A DNA stretch of 64,000 nucleotides from Lyophyllum atratum (Eukaryota; Basidiomycota; Agaricomycetes; Agaricales; Lyophyllaceae), in the NCBI GenBank assembly GCA_014905825.1, contig JACGCN010000007.1, positions 992,001-1,056,000 of the forward strand. Reading direction: 5' to 3'. How positions within the stretch are numbered: position 1 is the stretch's first letter; every line of letters starts with the position of its first letter. This document shows, in pieces, positions 45,729-56,225 of the stretch. Made by a program: the position numbers and the translations under genes. The notes under the pieces are model-generated. The model did no database searches. It was not told the origin of the DNA and worked only from the letters and a program-made list of their open reading frames with translations.

Positions 45729-46096
45729 CTCCCACTCGGTCTCGAGGTAATCCAGTAGCTAGAAAAATCATGAATATGATGAGGTCCACCAAAACCGTGT
45801 CGCTCCCACATTCCTCCTGGTCCCAACTTCTTCCAAGTCTGATCCATGATCCATCAAAACACTTACCAAAAATCCGGCTCCCACAGACTTTTAGACCCTT
45901 GGTCTCTAGAGTCCTGTAATCCTCCCCGTCGGCTGGCATTAACACAGAGTGTCCATCAGCGACCCAAACTTCACAGCTCGTCTGTCATTCCGTCGTTCCA
46001 AGAGATGCCGATCACCGTGACACATACATGACCGTGACAAATTTTCTGTTCGGGTTTCCGTTCCGTGCCTCGCTCGAGGGCTTCCATATCGTCGAG

Positions 46097-46205
46097 TTCC
46101 GTTGCCTCAGTACAGTCGAGGACTTCCGTTGCGCCAGTACAATCGGCGGCTTCCGTGCTCCAGTACATTCGGAGTCTTCCCGTGCGCCAGTGCGGTCGGC
46201 GGCTT
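46097..46205. repeat. 27-base tandem repeats inside the LTR element
   Basis: Four imperfect copies begin at about 46097, 46124, 46151 and 46177 with TTCCGTTGC/TTCCGTGC, followed by (C/G)CAGTACA-TCGG. They lie in the non-coding interior. Confidence 0.65.
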
Positions 46206-46351
46206 TCAATTCCTGCCCCTGGACTCTCGGGGACTTCTGAGTGCATCGTCCAATGGCCTCCTGACCGGAGGGCTTTCCGGTTCGTTCCCACGTGAAGGGC
46301 CTTCGTGGGGGTCAACAGCAACAACGCAGGGCAAGTCCGGGGCCCATAACC

Positions 46352-46493
46352 TGTTGGAATACGATCTCGCGTGCCTGAGAAAGGAGATATCTTCCGTGAT
46401 TGTCGTGGTTCAGGGTCAAGAATGTCTACAGTAAATACATGTAAATAAACACTAAATATACTGATTTCCTCGAGAACGACACAATTCCCAACA
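46352..46493. repeat. LTR copy 2
   Basis: 142 bases, nearly identical to the first LTR, which indicates a recent insertion. CTGAC follows directly. Confidence 0.8.
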
Positions 46494-46720
46494 CTGACAT
46501 TCAGCAAGGCCTCGTGTCTGGCGTACTTGGTTTCGTGAAGACTCCTCTCTTCCAGCAGCTTCTGGGCACTATCGTCAACGGCGTTTTCGCCCAACATGGG
46601 CTCAATCCGACATCCACCGGCACTTCTACTCAGTACGGCCTGTACCCGACGGCCATCCCCGCCATGACGCCTCCCGGCGTTGAGCACGGCCTGTTAGGCC
46701 TGCTCTTGAACTTCCTCTGA

Positions 46721-49700
46721 TCCAAGCCATATCGCGGTCGGTCGTTTTTTTGTTGAGCTCTGCTGTCCCTACCGGTCTACGCATGGACTTGCAATTTTTT
46801 CTGCCGACTTTACGGTATCGTCACCACTGATCCGAACCCACCACATGATGTTTCGTTTCTTCCCCGCTTTGCCCTATGCTTCTGGACACTTTATCTACGT
46901 GCGCTATGCGCGCTTTTAGATTTCGGTTCGTTTCACCGTATCACCCGCCTTCGATTCTATGCTACTTTTCATGGTCTTGTCTTCATCATTAGTATCTGTC
47001 GTTTCTCTGCTGTTGGCTTATCTTCTTGCTGTCGATAATGGATAGTTGATCTATACACGTCTTTGCTGCAAATTCTGGCGTCCTGAAAAAAAACTTGCCA
47101 TGTTCGTTTTACGGCAATCGGAACCATGACGCGCGCTGCCATTAGCTCGGGGCTCTGTGAATGCCCATGATTAGAAGAGATGTCTTCCTCGTATCTGTAG
47201 ACTGTTCCGGATTCATTGATCAGGGGTCATGCTTCCCCATCCCAGAATCTTCAAGAAGAGCGACAGCTTCGCCTTTCACCTATATATTTTATAACCTGCG
47301 GGCGTAGCCCATGTCGGTCCTATTCTATGCAATACATTATTAATGGTGGACACGGTGTCCCCAGTTCCTGCACCTGCTGAGTATGCGAGTGAACACGTTG
47401 ACGGGCCATCTCGACGCCCCCCAATGGCTCAAGACCCCCGGCCTTGTTTTACTCGCCCAAACTCTGATGTGTGAGGTGTACTGTTTCCGTTTCTTCGTGG
47501 TGTATCCTTGAGTGGGTGAGTGTCAACGGAGTGCTCGGCTCCCGAGGGGGACTTGCACGAATAAGACTCACCGTCGTGAGACGGTAGCTGCAGGAAAGAA
47601 AAATGTAAGTCAAGAAGCCTCCGGTCGACCAAACCTGGGCTGAAACCCATCTTCCTTCTCCGTGTCCCTGCCCTTGCATAAGGCCTACCCATGCGCGAGC
47701 GAGAAAAGAGGTGATTGGAGTCGGACGCCGTGGTTTTCTAAGTCGTCCATGTCGTAATCTTCATCCCATTCGTATGCAGGGTCTGGATCTGGGTGGTCGC
47801 GGTCATCTTTCACCTTTTGCTGAAGAGTCTGCATATAGTTCTACGAATTGAGAGCTTTTCGTGCAGCGCAGGACACTCTTCGCTCATAAGCTTTCCAGGT
47901 TTGTCCTAGTGAGTAGTCCGAACTTGACCTTAGGGTTTCCATTTTTCCAGCCTGGGTCGTATAGATTAGTATAGATTGCGTCTAGTGCCAAATGCGCAAC
48001 CGCATTCGTTCGTCAGTTGAAAAGAAATATCATTCAGGGGTTTCAGAACGCCGTTGAAGTAGTCACATCAAGGAAACAACACAAATGGCGCACGGAGTAG
48101 ACGCACTTGGGCTTCTGAGGTACGATATTTGGGGTGATCAGACAAGACTGCTTTGAGATTTCGAGCAGGATTCAAATGTGGAAATATTGCATGGGTTGTT
48201 TCCAGCCTGGGTCATATAGGTTAGTATATATTGCGTCTGGTGCCAAATGCGCAACCGCATTCGTTCGTCAGTTGAAAAGAAATATCATTCACGGTTTTCA
48301 GACCGTTGAAGTAGTCACATCAAGGAAGCAACACAAATGGCGCACGGAGTAGACGAACTTGGGCTTTTGAGGTATGATATTTGGGGTGATAAGACAAGAC
48401 TGCTTTGAGATTACGAGCAGGATTCAGATGTGGAAATATCGCATGGGTTGTGAACAGGGGTGATCTGTTGAATGCCTTGGACGAACGTCAAAGAGATGGA
48501 GGAACTCGGGAGGAATAGGGTTCATCATAATGTCATTTTTAATTTCTGGAGCAGTGGGTAAGTCGGATTGGAGGAGCCAGGTGGCAGGAGGTGACAGGGA
48601 GTGCGGGGACTCAGAGTCTCAGACAAGAATCGAAACGACTCGGAGTAAGATGCCGAGAGTTATTTGGCAATCACATCTGAAGTATATCCTTGTCCAGAGA
48701 CGACCAGGCTATAGACTACCAGACTTTCACCTCGCTTTCGTCAATGCTCACTGCCTGCTCAATACCAAGTTCTTCCCTTTAGAATCGTCTTTATTCCGAC
48801 CACCCTCCTACTAAGTTCCTACCCATACGTTGACCGGAACATTGGTAGACTGAATGTTCTTCAGCAACACGGTTGACCTGTCGGATGTCCTTCGGGGCTC
48901 CTGGCGACGCGTCAAAACATTCATTCTCATAAAGGAAGAACGCCTCTGTCTACTCGAGCTATTCACATAACTCGACGGGAATCGGGCATCTTTCTCTTCG
49001 AGCAGAGTCTGCACACGCTATGAATACTAGTGGAATGATCTCGACATTAGGCGAGCTCAAAGAATGTCCGCAAACATCAGGAATTTACGCTACCAATGGA
49101 TCAAAACCAATGAAAGTGTTTAAAGTATCCATTGGCGGTCGCTTGGGCGATGGCACGGCACGCAACGTACGTATCTTCTTCCTTTTCATCCCGAATCAAC
49201 GACTTACGATCCTGACAGATAGACAGACCTTCGACATTCATCTGTTGATGGACAATGGCCTTCTTCCATATGCATTTGGTCCTGCGAGTGCCGCAATGTG
49301 CATGTGGCCCAGTGGAGGTCGTCGAACGTACAGAATTCATATCCAACCTCGATATTGACGGATGCCATTCCTTCTGACTCTATACAGCCTACCACGAACC
49401 CCGACGAAAAGACTGGATGAAGCCATTCGCGTAGGCTCACAAATGGAAAGACCACCTGCATCAGATTCAGGTCCATCATGTACAAGCGATGTCCGTATAT
49501 CAAGTTGCCTGAACCAGACTCTGTCATCTCCGACGAGGTACAACTTCCTCTGAAACTGCATTTCACACGCTCTTCTTTCTGCATACCTCCCTTCAACTCT
49601 ATGATCGTTCATCAAGTCCTCAGTACCTAACCTAGGCGATGACCTTGATATACGCCGTCCAAGTAATCCCTGGAAAGGGACAGGGATATACTATGGCCGC

Positions 49701-50928
49701 TCGAGCCTCCATATGTTTATGTTTCCGGCTTAGCATAACATCCCAGGCACCGACTCCCTCACGTCCCAACATGCCATGGGTCAAGTAGTCATATCCTGGT
49801 CGTACCCCTTCAGTTCCACGAGTAATCTTCTCTCTGTTAATCCACCCCCCACCTTTCGAGGCGAACCATCATTCTATCATTCGTCTCGAATCTGCGCTCC
49901 CACTTCGAGAGACGGGATGCATACGGTATTGACCATGGTTCAAACTTAGGACTCCATCATTCGAAGTGTTCTTGGTGCTTCTCCTACCTCCTGGTCCTGG
50001 CGCATGTCCCTAACACGATTTATGCGATGACTGGCGCGTCTAGTAGTCCGGCGCTTCAAGAACCCACACGTTTATCTTGGCGTTGTGACTCCAGGTGAGA
50101 TAGGCGTACTAGCACAGTTTCGACGATTTTCTTCTCTGGCCACGGATCACATTGTGAGTATTCGAGGATGGTAGTCATCTCGATCGTTGTAGGCTGTATG
50201 CGAGGGCCTCACGTATTGAGCTACAGCAGACATACTGCTCGACGCAATACGTACCTTCAGGTCCTCATGTACAGGCAGTGTGTCACCTCGAGGTCCTGAC
50301 AGAAGGTATGCATTCTGGAACAATCCCGAACACTGTCGCTCTGAGCCTAACGTTCCTCGCCCTTGCAGGTCTAATACAACGATCAAGCTACCTCGCAGTC
50401 CGGCGCCTCCCACTCCTTGACGATTCGTTATCCCCTCTCCTGGACTTTTGCACTGCCATTGCCGCACTCCTTGACTGGTATTTCATCTTCTCCGCCTACA
50501 TGGACCCTCCTCCGCCTTTGGTTACTTTATTGTTAATATCGCACTTATTTTATTGCTCATATTGTTTCCAATTCACTTGTTGATATAGAGACCGAATCCA
50601 TCCATATTGTCGATGCGACTTTTTTCAAATCTCATTCCGCATCGATTGGAAAATGTTCAAGAGCAAAGTGGCTCAAGTCGGGAACTTGACGAGAAGTGAA
50701 AGGAAATTTTCTATGAGCTTGGTATAACTACAGAGATTGAGGTATGAAATGTCCGAGATGTCCGTGAGGTGAGGGTATAGGTAAATGTCCGATGCATATG
50801 ATGATAGTGATGTAGGTCAATGTCCATGCGCATGAGACTGATAATACAATGATGATGATGTCCATGAGCATGAGACTGGTAATGCAATGATGATGATGTC
50901 TTTGAAACATGCCTGAGACTCTACACTC
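46721..50928. other. 4.2-kb interval between the convergent partners of copy B
   Basis: In copy A the equivalent interval is under 1 kb, so about 3 kb was gained here or lost there. Apart from the 255-base tandem duplication no feature is recognised. Frames at 47692-47429 (minus), 48530-48814 (plus), 49020-49358 (plus) and 50278-50583 (plus) carry no known motif. Confidence 0.4.
47947..48454. repeat. tandem duplication of a 255-base unit
   Basis: The unit starting CCAGCCTGGGTC at 47947 is repeated from 48202. The copies share long identical runs, such as GCCAAATGCGCAACCGCATT and AATGGCGCACGGAGTAGACG, and differ by scattered substitutions and a few small gaps. The function is unknown. Confidence 0.85.
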
Positions 50929-51751
50929 TCACAAACGACGACGAATACGGAGAAGGGCTTTCACCTTCTTTGTCATCCGCTTGAACTTCGTCGCCTTCTT
51001 GTTAGAAGACTGAGCTAGCGCGTCCGGAACACCCGCATCTTGTTCCACCACGGAAACGTCAACCTCTGCCTCCACAACCGTGACCTCGACCTCAACTTTG
51101 TCCTCAACCTTAGTGCAGGTATGTGGGACAAAATAGGAGTCTGCCCCGAGGTTGAGGGAGTCACGGCGGTGATGGAAGGGAGTGGCGATGGTGGTAGCGA
51201 AGTGTTCCGTGAACCGTCTGGCCGGGAGCGACATGCGGCGAGCATAGGGTCGAACTCGGGCGAGACTAGGCGACATCATCACCTTTACGGGGGCAGCGAG
51301 CTTCGAGAAAGGGTTGGAGAACTTAATAGGAGTTCTGTCAACCACTGCAGAGGGGTGTCAAAAGTCAGATATTAGAGCCTACTCAGTGCGTAAAGGTGGG
51401 GGGGGGTACTTACATTCCTCGCCCACGTCCTTCGAATCATTCGACTCTTCAGCATTCTTTGATGCAGTATCTACGAAGGTGGATGTGGTAGAGTTGAGTG
51501 AATGAATGCTAATTTGTTTAGCACGGATTTGACGCACAGGCAGCTTAGGCGCCATCGAAGGGCATAGCCAGAAGATAAAGAGAGCAATGACGCTCTATGA
51601 TGAGCGGATAGATGTGCGGATGTGATCAGGATAAATATGCAGAGGCTTTTAGGGATGTAAAACATACCGCAATGACCTGTGCGTAAGCCGGAACTCGTGA
51701 GATGAGTTGGACGATGATGGGAAGGCGTTGTTCGACGAGGATAGTGGACAT
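50929..51751 (-). CDS. short protein of unknown function, copy 2 of an inverted pair
   Basis: The three exons are 51751-51668 (84 bases), 51594-51414 (181 bases) and 51344-50929 (416 bases), giving about 226 residues. Exons 1 and 2 have exactly the lengths of copy 1. The protein opens MSTILVEQRLPIIIQFISRV, has the hydrophobic ALFIFWLCPS segment, the Arg-rich SLARVRPYARRMSLPARR and the basic end KATKFKRMTKKVKALLRIRR. The central acidic part is three residues shorter than in copy 1 and differs most (VPHTCTKVEDKVEVEVTVVE). The intact frame despite many silent and some missense differences suggests that both copies are functional. The TATA box is at 51854-51847. The downstream DNA is also similar to that of copy 1, with an extra internal duplication of about 45 bases near 50840-50900. 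Confidence 0.7.
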
Positions 51752-51846
51752 TCTGGGAAGATGTGTTCAAGTACGAGTTATGTGTGTGTGTGGTGGTGGT
51801 GGTGGGTGGTTACAATGTTATGCAGTATTGGGAGATTTGGGGGGGT

Positions 51847-51854
51847 TTTTATAG
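51847..51854 (-). promoter_or_regulatory. TATA box of short gene, copy 2
   Basis: CTATAAAA on the minus strand lies about 96 bases before the ATG at 51751. It is followed by a C-run and a CACACA-rich leader, matching copy 1. Confidence 0.65.
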
Positions 51855-52574
51855 CGCACCGGCATTTGCCATCGCGAAAATGTGGGTCGGGATGAGACTC
51901 TCCTATTGCCCCTAACCTCCTTTTATGCGCCACGGAGGTATTTTTTTCCCTAAGTCCAGTCAGTCCACCACGGATGCAATTGGCGATTGTGGAACGGAAC
52001 GGCGGAGGCAATGATGCGGAGGCAAATCATTGTTGGTAGGTGTGGACGCGTTGTTTCGTGTTCCCGTCGAAGACAAATATATGATCAAATTTCGAGCGGG
52101 AGCAAATGCCGATAGCCGCCAGGCGACGCGATCGGGTCTAGTAGTGGTGAGTACTGATACGTGGTCTGCTCCTCCATCGGGTTAGGCAGCGTTACGGGAG
52201 GAGCATCAATCCCAATGTTAAGTAGTCGTTGGGAAGAGGCCGCAATAGGGATATTCGAATAGGCGCGCATGACAAACGACGAAGACTTGAATTATGCGAG
52301 CTGCAAGCAGGAATACATGCAAAGCAGGGAAAGACCTGTTAAGTCAATAAACATCCAAGCACAGCAGTTTATGATATGTCCGAGTGTAAGTAATTACCAA
52401 GTGGGACTCCTAGTGGGATAAGATACGGACAGTGGGGGATATAAGGTGTCAGAGACAGGGCTCATTATGGTGAATATCAATCATGGGACGCAGAAAGATG
52501 TAGCGGGGCGGGGGTAGGTGGACAGTCGGTGAGTGCGGCGATGGGGTGTTGGTCCAGGGTGGGTGCTGACGGCC
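51855..52574. other. promoter side of copy 2 and spacer
   Basis: Bases up to about 52060 align with the promoter region of copy 1 (12540-12764), including the CAACGCGTCCAC and CGACCCACATTTTCGCGATGG blocks. Beyond that the similarity ends, marking the outer edge of the duplication. A 61-codon minus-strand frame at 52270-52085 has no known motif. Confidence 0.5.
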
Positions 52575-52907
52575 TCAGTTCCGCGTTTTCATTTTGGGAC
52601 ATCGTCGCATCGCATGAATAACAGTAGCAATGTATGTGGAATCTGACCATGGTCTCTCCGCGGCTGCAGCTAGAATCCAGGTCGCAAATTACAAAATGTA
52701 TACCATATGAGACGGACTTGATGACATACCTTCACCTAGGGAGCGGCCGTCAACCCCCTCGAAGCTCCGTATGAATGAGAGCAGGGCCTCGATAATGGGT
52801 TTGGCCTTGGATTGGACGTCACAATCGTCGAAACGTCGCATCCGTAGACGTTTTGTAGTTCCCAGGTGAAAGGAGGTAGGTAAGTTAAGAATTAGTCCGA
52901 CTTCCAT
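52575..52907 (-). CDS. possible two-exon small protein, unknown function
   Basis: A minus-strand frame from ATG 52907 encodes RLRMRRFDDCDVQSKAKP and IIEALLSFIRSFEGVDGRSL. A GTATGT donor near 52729 and a CTGCAG acceptor near 52666 join it to AAERPWSDSTYIATVIHAMR and a stop at 52577-52575. The result is about 90 residues. No family is recognised. It could be a separate gene or the last exons of something larger upstream. Confidence 0.3.
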
Positions 52908-53183
52908 CGGGGTTGGGCTTGTGTGTTAGTATTACTTGTGGAGTCGAGTTGAATTTCTGGGTCTTCGCTTCGCGTCTAGTTCTAAATGGCAAATAGGTTT
53001 TAAGTTTTCGCAAAGATTTTGGAAAAGATTTCACGCACCGTTCAGTACCAAGTTACCCTCAGCCTCTTCTCTCGAATGAGCTCGATGATTTGGCCACAAC
53101 AGACGCCAATAGAGACTCCGGGTCAGAAACCTTCACAAAGACGGAGCTACGACTGGAGGCGGCGAAGATCAGATGCCAGTACA

Positions 53184-54427
53184 TCAGAACCCTCTCCAGT
53201 CATTGAATTCCTGGGAGATCACGGCCTGACTGTTAGCCCAGTCCCGGATCGCTTTCACATTCTCTGGCGTTGCGCCTTGCATTGTCATCTGCATCAGCTC
53301 AGTCCCGGAAAACGGGAAGGGTGTCTGCATCAGCCGCACTCCTAGAAAATGTATGTAACTTGAACATAAGATGCACTGCCAAAGCGGCGCGATCACGTAC
53401 CATCTGAGTGACTTCCACCTTTCTCTATCTCAGGTTCCGATGACAGCAACTTAGGCTCGACCTCTGTAGACCCAGACTCAAGATATGGCTTATCCACGTC
53501 CATGCTGGCGTCGGTTTCTTGACGTTTATCCTCGTCATGGCCCTTCACTTCGTCCATGCCATCTTCTGCTGTTGTCTTGATCCCATTCTCATTCTCTCCC
53601 TCCCCCTCACCTTCCTCATCACCATCCTCAGAGCCAGAATCCGGCGGTCTCACATAGCGTCTCTGAGTTCCCCACCCCTTCGGCTGCACCAAGAACAGCT
53701 TCTTCTCCAGAGCCCGAATCCTCCGCCTCTTCATCTTATTCTTCTCCCGCAACACATCGCGCTCCGCCTCCACCGCATCGCACTGTTCCTCCCACCCATG
53801 CAACGCCTTCCTATGGGACGTCAAGTACTCCGCAAACGCCGGAATGAACGCATCCGGGACCTCCAGCTGCGCCGTCGTGCCCGAGGTGTCTTCAATAGCA
53901 GCCTGGGCCAGGTGTAACGCAAGTTGGCGGAGCAGCCGCCCGCTCTCCTCGTCGATCTGGGATAGCATCGCTGGATCCGCTGGACCTTCCAGGACATTCG
54001 AACTACCCGCGCTCTTGCCCTTTGCTGCCGCCGCCTCCATCTCCAGCTCCCGTACGCGCGCCATGAGCTTGTTCTGCGCCTCTTCCGCGCCGGCGCGGAA
54101 CCGCTGGAAACGCCCCTCGAGGTCCATCAACTGCGCCTTGTGCCGTGCGTCATTCTTCTCCCTTTCCTCGTCAAAGAGCGCGAGCAGCCGCTCGGTGCCC
54201 GTGACGATGGCACTGGAGGCGCGCGTTTGGGATCTCGGTCTAGGTGGTTTTGGAAGATGGGGTTGGGGTTGGGAGGAGACGGTGATGGGTGTGATGGGGC
54301 GGGAGTGGCTCTTGGATTTCGAGCGGGAGGTGGAGCGGGAGGGGGGTTGGGAGTGGAGACTGCTACTGGGGGTTGGACGGCCCTGGAGCGAGTTTGAAAG
54401 TGAAGAACTGGATGTGGGTCTCGACAT
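53184..54427 (-). CDS. acidic coiled-coil protein of unknown function
   Basis: Exon 1 (54427 to about 53398) and exon 2 (ending at 53184) are joined across a GTACGT...TCTAG intron, giving roughly 390 residues. The N-terminus is a Ser/Pro/Arg-rich low-complexity stretch (residues 1-70). A coiled coil follows from about residue 85 (LLALFDEEREKNDARHK, RFRAGAEEAQNKLMARVREL), then a helical middle with EVPDAFIPAFAEYLTSHRK and a second basic coiled coil (LREKNKMKRRRIRALEKKLF). After the motif PKGWGTQRRYVRPPDSGSED comes a Glu/Asp/Gly-rich tail. Exon 2 adds GTELMQMTMQGATPENVKAI, a short amphipathic end. I do not recognise the family; the composition suggests a nuclear or scaffold protein. A decayed copy lies at 35.9-36.5 kb. 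Confidence 0.6.
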
Positions 54428-54919
54428 GGGTCAGTGTGCAGTATTCTGTGTCATTTCAGAGTTAGTAGTCCAAGCGAAGAATTATTGCGTGCAAATCGGC
54501 GCTGCTGGAAAAGTGTTGTTTGGCAATTGTGTCTGAAATATACACCGATCATCTCCGAGGAAGTTCGCCCGTCCACACTTCGATACCAAGTCAAAGCGAC
54601 CAAAGAACATCGAACAATTGGTTATCATCTGACGGGCGCTGCACATGGTAGAGAAAATCGCGCTGTCACCCCAACGCCATCCAAGCCACCAACGTGTCGT
54701 TATGCCATTTGCCACTGAAAGGCCGATATTCAATTCTGATGATGGCTACATACATAGCGCGGTATGCATCTTATGTATGCTCCACAGACGCATATGAATG
54801 GTTGTGAGGTATCATGCGATTGCAAATAAGTAACTAAACATGTGATGATCAAAGATGATGGTACAACAACAGCGCTCCCTTCCTTTTCCCCTAGTAGTGG
54901 TAAACAAAAGCTAAACAGC
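54428..54919. other. interval without an assigned gene
   Basis: This stretch lies between the start of the coiled-coil gene and the stop of the M35 protease gene. No motif-bearing frame was seen. It should include the promoter of the former and the 3' untranslated region of the latter. Confidence 0.4.
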
Positions 54920-56140
54920 TTAAGACTGAGCGGGGTTGTTCTCAGCGAAGTACTCGTGGTTGTCAGCGTTGAAGACGGCGTTGTCGGGGTTGCTGATCGC
55001 GAGCGACTTGGCGCCAGACTGTCCGTAGACGTAGTCCTGGGTGCCACCGTTCTTGGTGAAGTGGGAGGACTCGTGAATGAGGGTTCCGGCCTAGAGTAGA
55101 AGTAACACGTCAATAAACGGAGTTTGGGAAATACCGGGAGGAGGAGAACGTACGCGAGAGTCAGTGCCGGTGTTGGGGGCTTGCCAGAAGGCACCGCAGA
55201 GGTAGACGGTGCCGAAGGTGTCGGGGTAGACGTAGGCGTATGTGCCAGAGTCAGTGCACGTGCAGTCGTACCTGTACCCGGAGAAGTTGTTGCCGCTGAT
55301 CAGGTTGTAGTGGCTCGCGACGGTGGAGTGGCGCGAGGAGGTGTAGGTGCCGAACCAGGTGGTGTACCGGGTGGTGGCAGAGGTGTGGGAGTTAGCGTAC
55401 GAGGACGCGCTGGCGGCGTAGCTCTGGGCAGAGGAAGCCGCGGTGTTGAGCCCGGACTGTTGGGTGGAAGAGCAGCCGTTGAAGGTGGCGCGCTTCAGCT
55501 CAGCTGGGCGGACGACGGCGAGCTTGCCGAGGAGCTTGGCGTGGTGGGCCTCGCCGGTAGCGTGGAGGGGGACAGCCTTGTTGGCGGAGTCGACGATGTA
55601 GAAGAGGTTGTTGGCCTCGAAGGAGTAGGCACCCTCGCCGGACTTGGTGAAGTTGTAGGCCTCGGACACTGTTGGATTATATGAGCAAAAAGCTTTTTCT
55701 CTGATGTAAACGTAACACTTACAGTCGTGCTCGACCTGGACGGACTGGCCGGGGGCGAGAGTGGTGATGGCGTCCTTTCCGGCTGCGATGGCAGTGGCGG
55801 GAACGTATTTCACTTTGATACCAGTGAAGGCGGGTGCGGCGCCTGTGGCATCGGTGATCATGAAGGTGTCGGCGGGGAGCTTGGAGAGGGGGGAGTTGGG
55901 GTGGTTGAGGATCCTCAGGATCTCGTCACCGGTGTTGGTAACGGTCGTGGTGACCTTGAGGTTGTTGACATCAGTCACTGCCTCGGGACCTGCGAGTCAT
56001 ATGAAGGATGAGCATATGTAGCTTGGAACAATGGTAGGTTACGTACCAGCAACCTTGACGGAGAGGCCGGGTGCTGCTGAAACGGCGACGGCCGAGGCAA
56101 CGAGGGCGACCAAGGTGGCACGGAGAGAGCTGGAGAACAT
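54920..56140 (-). CDS. secreted M35 peptidyl-Lys metalloendopeptidase (deuterolysin family)
   Basis: This is a secreted zinc protease of family M35 (aspzincins), of the kind mushrooms use to cleave before Lys. The start MFSSSLRATLVALVASAVAV is a clear signal peptide with a likely cut after SAA (residues 21-23). A propeptide of about 150 residues follows (VTDVNNLKVTTTVTNTGDEI, LPADTFMITDATGAAPAFTG). The mature enzyme begins near ATFNGCSSTQQSGLNTAA and continues with TRYTTWFGTYTSSRHSTVAS, YDCTCTDSGTYAYVYPDTFG and VYLCGAFWQAP. After an intron the catalytic segment GTLIHESSHF gives the HExxH at 55075-55061. The sequence then reads YVYGQSGAKSLA and NADNHEYFAENNP; the GTxxD-type third zinc ligand of the family appears as TQDYVYG. 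Introns lie near 56045-55988, 55727-55671 and 55152-55092. The stop is at 54922-54920, and a TATA box sits about 80 bases upstream. Confidence 0.93.
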
Positions 56141-56219
56141 TGTGCTGGAGAAGAGTGACTGGAAGGAGACTGAAGATACACCGGGGAGTGATAGGTAAGT
56201 TGAGCATTGCTTCTACCAA

Positions 56220-56225
56220 TTTATA
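56220..56225 (-). promoter_or_regulatory. TATA box of the M35 protease gene
   Basis: TATAAA in the context GCTATAAATTGG (minus strand) lies about 80 bases before the ATG at 56140, with a C/T-rich leader between them. Confidence 0.6.

Larger units (their letters stand above)
45587..46493. mobile_element. TRIM-like LTR element, 907 bases, CTGAC target duplication
   Basis: Two 142-base direct repeats (45587-45728 and 46352-46493) begin TGTTGG and end CCAACA, differ at only two positions, and are flanked by CTGAC on both sides (45582-45586 and 46494-46498). Removing the element and one CTGAC restores the codons for HPDIQQGL of the protease array, which confirms the insertion. The 623-base interior has no gag or pol coding capacity. 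On the minus strand the bases just before the LTR at 45740-45729 are purine-rich (GAGTGGGAG), suggesting that the element runs on the minus strand. No tRNA primer-binding site could be assigned by eye. A terminal-repeat retrotransposon in miniature moved by another element's enzymes is the best reading. Confidence 0.8.
42694..46720 (+). pseudogene. metzincin-type metalloprotease with QQG repeat array, copy B (two stops and an insertion)
   Basis: The gene parallels copy A. Exon 1 is MSANSKATTVKGPCGLAPET...MTKVAQLWEN. After an intron it reads ITYSFFGGTENQKKAV and MIRIDFKRGGGSW, then the zinc site starting with HEWGH at 43186 and TKSIMMYFMPAEI across a GTACGT...CTTAG intron. At 43672-43674 a TGA stands where copy A has an Arg codon (EARAKEL), so translation ends after the protease domain, at about 270 residues. 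Downstream the frame 43718-45208 still encodes about eight repeats beginning VQQGIWSGLVSVL. A second stop, TAG at 45206-45208, replaces the first Gln of a QQG unit. The array resumes to 45496, crosses an intron, is split by the LTR element (45587-46493), and ends with ...VEHGLLGLLLNFL at 46720. A protease-only product remains possible; the full protein does not. Confidence 0.75.
43940..46720 (+). repeat. tandem protein-repeat array of copy B
   Basis: About eleven or twelve units of 40-50 residues are visible, with the consensus (V/I)QQG(L/I/V)(F/W)S-x2-hydrophobic core with P-x(8)-(V/I)(V/I)(D/N)-x2-(L/F)(T)Q(H/R)G(L/I)NP. Unit order matches copy A unit for unit up to the twelfth, which shows that the array existed before the inverted duplication. 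Between units 1 and 2 is a Pro/Phe/Val-rich stretch (44040-44260) with short internal repeats such as GVQNGLW and TPPFVHPPFV. Confidence 0.8.

Noticed and set aside
42694..46720. M35 or M36 family assignment for the repeat proteases
   Set aside because: The zinc site HExxHxxGxxHE with a SIMMY Met-turn is metzincin-type, unlike the short HExxH of M35 seen at 55 kb.
51780..51815. TG/GTGG microsatellite as a regulatory element
   Set aside because: It is a simple-sequence leader also present as CACCACACACAC in copy 1; nothing suggests a specific function.
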